From assembly GCA_965232255.1 (NCBI GenBank), contig OZ246962.1, positions 3,782,001-3,846,000 of the forward strand: a stretch of DNA of 64,000 bases, in the 5' to 3' direction. The position numbers and the translations under genes are program-made. The notes beneath the pieces were generated by a model. The model had not been told where the DNA came from and did no database searches. It saw only the letters and a program-made list of their open reading frames with translations. The DNA is from Endozoicomonas sp965232255. GTDB taxonomy: Bacteria; Pseudomonadota; Gammaproteobacteria; Pseudomonadales; Endozoicomonadaceae. This document shows positions 61,763-64,000 of the stretch, in pieces (position 1 is the stretch's first letter; the number at the start of each line of letters is the position of its first letter).

Positions 61763-62907
61763 TGGCTAACCAGGATTTTGTTCGCCAGATTAACCTGGGC
61801 GACCTTGGCCGCAGCCCCGGGTTGAGCATGCGCTGGCACATTGACTTTGTGCTGCTCGGATTTCTGCTGCTGTTGTGTGGCGCCGGGTTGTTTTTGCTGT
61901 ACAGCGCCACGGGTCAGGATATGTCCGTGGTCATTCGCCAGGCCACCTATCTGGGCGTCAGTCTGGCTGCCATGCTATTGGTGTCACAGATTCCGCCAAG
62001 GGTAGTGATGCAATCGGCCAAATGGTTCTACGCGGGCGGCGTGTTGCTACTCTTGGCGGTACTGCTGTTTGGGGTGCATTCAAAAGGTGCCCAACGCTGG
62101 GTTCAATTGCCGGGCTTTCGCTTTCAACCCTCAGAGGTGATCAAACTGATTATGCCGATCACCATGGCCGCGTTTCTGGCCCGACGTCGCCTGCCGCCTT
62201 CACTCAAAGATGTGGTGTTGTCCCTGGCGATTGTAGTGGTGCCGGTGGTTTTGATTGCCAAACAACCGGACTTGGGAACCGCCATACTGATCGGGTCATC
62301 GGGCATTTTTGTCTTGCTGCTGGCAGGCCTGCGTAAACGATTTATTTTTTCTGCCATCTTTATGGCCATTCCGGCCATCTATATACTCTGGCACTTTTTT
62401 ATGTACGACTACCAAAAGCGCCGAGTGCTGACCTTTCTCAATCCAGAGAGTGATCCGTGGGGCTCAGGCTGGAATATCATCCAGTCAACCATTGCCATTG
62501 GCTCTGGTGGCATGGATGGCAAAGGCTGGTTACTGGGAACCCAATCCCACCTTGATTTTCTGCCGGAGAGTCATACCGACTTTATTATTGCTGTACTTGC
62601 TGAGGAATTTGGTCTGATCGGCTGCCTGGCACTGTTCGCCGTGTATGCTCTGATCCTGGGACGCGGGCTCTTTATTACCCTGAACGCCGATACGCTGTTT
62701 GGTCGCTTGTTGGCCGGGAGTATTACTCTGACATTTTTTGTCTACATATTCGTCAATGTCGGTATGGTCAGCGGGTTGTTGCCGGTGGTTGGTGTGCCGC
62801 TGCCATTGGTTAGTCGTGGCGGCACTTCGTTGCTGACCCTGTTGGTCGGCTTTGGTTTTCTGATGTCCATACACACGCATCGATCATTCCTGGGCGTTTC
62901 CCATTAG
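61762..62907 (+). CDS. rodA: RodA peptidoglycan polymerase (SEDS family)
   Basis: Membrane glycosyltransferase that polymerises lipid II during elongation. 381 residues with about ten helices; family motifs KGAQRWVQLPGFRFQPSEVIKL, AKQPDLGTA, QSTIAIGSGG with GWLLGTQSHLDFLPESHTDFI, and GVPLPLVSRGGTSLL. ATG overlaps the mrdA stop, the standard mrdA-rodA pair. Confidence 0.97.
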   Translation: MANQDFVRQINLGDLGRSPGLSMRWHIDFVLLGFLLLLCGAGLFLLYSATGQDMSVVIRQATYLGVSLAAMLLVSQIPPRVVMQSAKWFYAGGVLLLLAVLLFGVHSKGAQRWVQLPGFRFQPSEVIKLIMPITMAAFLARRRLPPSLKDVVLSLAIVVVPVVLIAKQPDLGTAILIGSSGIFVLLLAGLRKRFIFSAIFMAIPAIYILWHFFMYDYQKRRVLTFLNPESDPWGSGWNIIQSTIAIGSGGMDGKGWLLGTQSHLDFLPESHTDFIIAVLAEEFGLIGCLALFAVYALILGRGLFITLNADTLFGRLLAGSITLTFFVYIFVNVGMVSGLLPVVGVPLPLVSRGGTSLLTLLVGFGFLMSIHTHRSFLGVSH

Positions 62908-63023
62908 GGCGCAAAGGGTAGCTATTGAGCTTGGCATTCACGGACATTGTCATTTAATGTAGGGAGTGGGCGTGAGTGGCCCGGTGTTTGTTTTTTATCA
63001 GTTTTACAAAAAAAGGTGGACGC

Positions 63024-64000
63024 ATGAAGAATTTTCCGGGGGTATTACGTGCGACTATTGGCCGCAGCCTGCTTGCCACGGCTATAGCCTACATGCCGAT
63101 ATCGTTCGCCCTGGCTGATAATGAGCCCGGTGCTTACCTGGGACGTCAGGATGTAAATGCGTTTATCGATGAAATGGTAACCGAACATCAGTTTTCTCGT
63201 CCGGAGCTGGAGTCCATTCTGGGTCAGGCAGAGCGCTCCCAGCGAGCGCTGGATTTGATCAGTCGCCCGGCAGAGGGTACCCTGGAGTGGAAAGATTATC
63301 GGAAGATTTTTATTACCCCTGAGCGCATTGCCAAAGGTGTGGAGTTTTGGGGCGACAATGCCGCAACCCTGGCCAGGGCAGAAAAAGAGCTGGGTGTACC
63401 CGCTCATATTATTGTGGCCATCATCGGCGTTGAGACCTACTACGGTCGCCAAACTGGCGGTTTCAAGGTACTGGATACGCTGACGACTCTTGGCTTTGAC
63501 TATCCAAGGCGCAGTGAATTTTTCCAAAAAGAACTGAAAAACCTGTTGATACTGGCCCGGGAGCAGAAACTGGACGCCACTGAATTGACCGGTTCCTACG
63601 CTGGTGCCATGGGCATTCCCCAGTTTATGCCTTCGAGCTACCGGGCCTATGCCATGGACTTTACCGGGGATCAGCAAGCCAACATTTGGCTGAGCGATGA
63701 AGACGCCATTGCCAGTGTGGCCAATTACCTGCAAAAACATGGCTGGCAATATGGCGATGCAGTAGCGGTACAAGCCCGGACTTCCGGCAGACGTTCCGAT
63801 CAGGTGGTTTCTGCTGGTTTAAAGCCGGACAAAGAAGTGATCCAGGTGCGCAAGGCAGGCTGGAAGGTACCCAAAAACTTACCAATGTCGTCTACTGTGT
63901 TGCCCATGAAACATGAGGGTAGCGCAGGTGCGGAGTATTGGCTGGGACTGCATAACTTCTATGTCATTACCCGCTATAACCGCAGCCAGATGTATGCCCT
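63024..64000 (+). CDS. mltB: Lytic murein transglycosylase B, 3' end cut by window edge
   Basis: Periplasmic lytic transglycosylase of family 3 that cuts glycan strands. At least 325 codons. Signal peptide residues 1-31 end in FALADN without a lipobox cysteine, so it should be soluble like Pseudomonas SltB1, not a lipoprotein as in E. coli. The catalytic glutamate is in IIGVETYYGRQTG (E137). Other family text: VLDTLTTLGFDYPRR, GSYAGAMGIPQFMPSSYRAYA, and near the end WLGLHNFYVITRYN. The ATG at 63024 follows AGGTGG. It completes the mrdA-rodA-mltB group. Confidence 0.95.
   Translation, partial: MKNFPGVLRATIGRSLLATAIAYMPISFALADNEPGAYLGRQDVNAFIDEMVTEHQFSRPELESILGQAERSQRALDLISRPAEGTLEWKDYRKIFITPERIAKGVEFWGDNAATLARAEKELGVPAHIIVAIIGVETYYGRQTGGFKVLDTLTTLGFDYPRRSEFFQKELKNLLILAREQKLDATELTGSYAGAMGIPQFMPSSYRAYAMDFTGDQQANIWLSDEDAIASVANYLQKHGWQYGDAVAVQARTSGRRSDQVVSAGLKPDKEVIQVRKAGWKVPKNLPMSSTVLPMKHEGSAGAEYWLGLHNFYVITRYNRSQMYA

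Noticed and set aside
63045..63773. 242-codon minus-strand frame
   Set aside because: Antisense to mltB, whose signal peptide and catalytic motif are clear.

Overview
The window looks like chromosomal DNA of a gammaproteobacterium. The core genes sit in Pseudomonas/Oceanospirillales-like order: gltA facing sdhCDAB-sucAB-lpd, bamD facing rluD-pgeF and then clpB, and proA-rsfS-rlmH followed later by mrdA-rodA-mltB. Between these conserved blocks lie lineage-specific genes with disordered, coiled-coil or eukaryote-like content. That mix, plus a eukaryotic-type protein kinase and a death-fold-like protein, suggests a host-associated lineage such as Endozoicomonadaceae. The placement is inferred from memory of families, not from a search.

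Layout. 1-10.4 kb: TCA-cycle block (lpdA, sucB, sucA, sdhB, sdhA, sdhD, sdhC on minus; gltA on plus). 10.5-14.6 kb: accessory genes, namely two VanX/DdpX-like D-Ala-D-Ala dipeptidases flanking an acidic heptad-repeat protein, then small membrane or exported proteins. 14.6-15.0 kb: tRNA-Arg(ACG) x2 and tRNA-Ser(GCT) behind a strong promoter. 15.1-22 kb: an unknown gene, a solo TnpB element, a BCCT transporter, a ThiE-like protein, a coiled-coil protein and yacG. 22.2-32.8 kb: bamD, rluD, pgeF, a small RTX-like peptide with a type I secretion ABC/HlyD pair inserted before clpB, then yigL and ogt. 33.3-42.5 kb: poxB, orphan napF, rnt, pyrC, a DUF805 protein, argG, a lipoprotein and ygiQ.

42.6-47.6 kb is the most unusual stretch. 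Four consecutive genes without ordinary bacterial housekeeping homology encode a protein with a ubiquitin-motif-like helix, a serine/threonine kinase with a long disordered N-terminus, a protein ending in a basic patch plus an acidic tail, and a protein whose central ~90 residues resemble a CARD death-fold domain. 47.7-58.0 kb: leuS, ridA, a DedA protein, a ferredoxin-NADP reductase-like protein, an SDR protein without its catalytic YxxxK pair, a REC-PAS-histidine kinase, proA, rsfS and rlmH. 58.1-59.6 kb: two accessory genes. 59.9-64.0 kb: cell-wall elongation genes mrdA, rodA and mltB (cut by the window end).

A second theme is short tandem repeats of 12-18 bp in a few copies, found in at least seven otherwise gene-free gaps and often upstream of the accessory genes. 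No CRISPR array, rRNA gene or prophage was seen.
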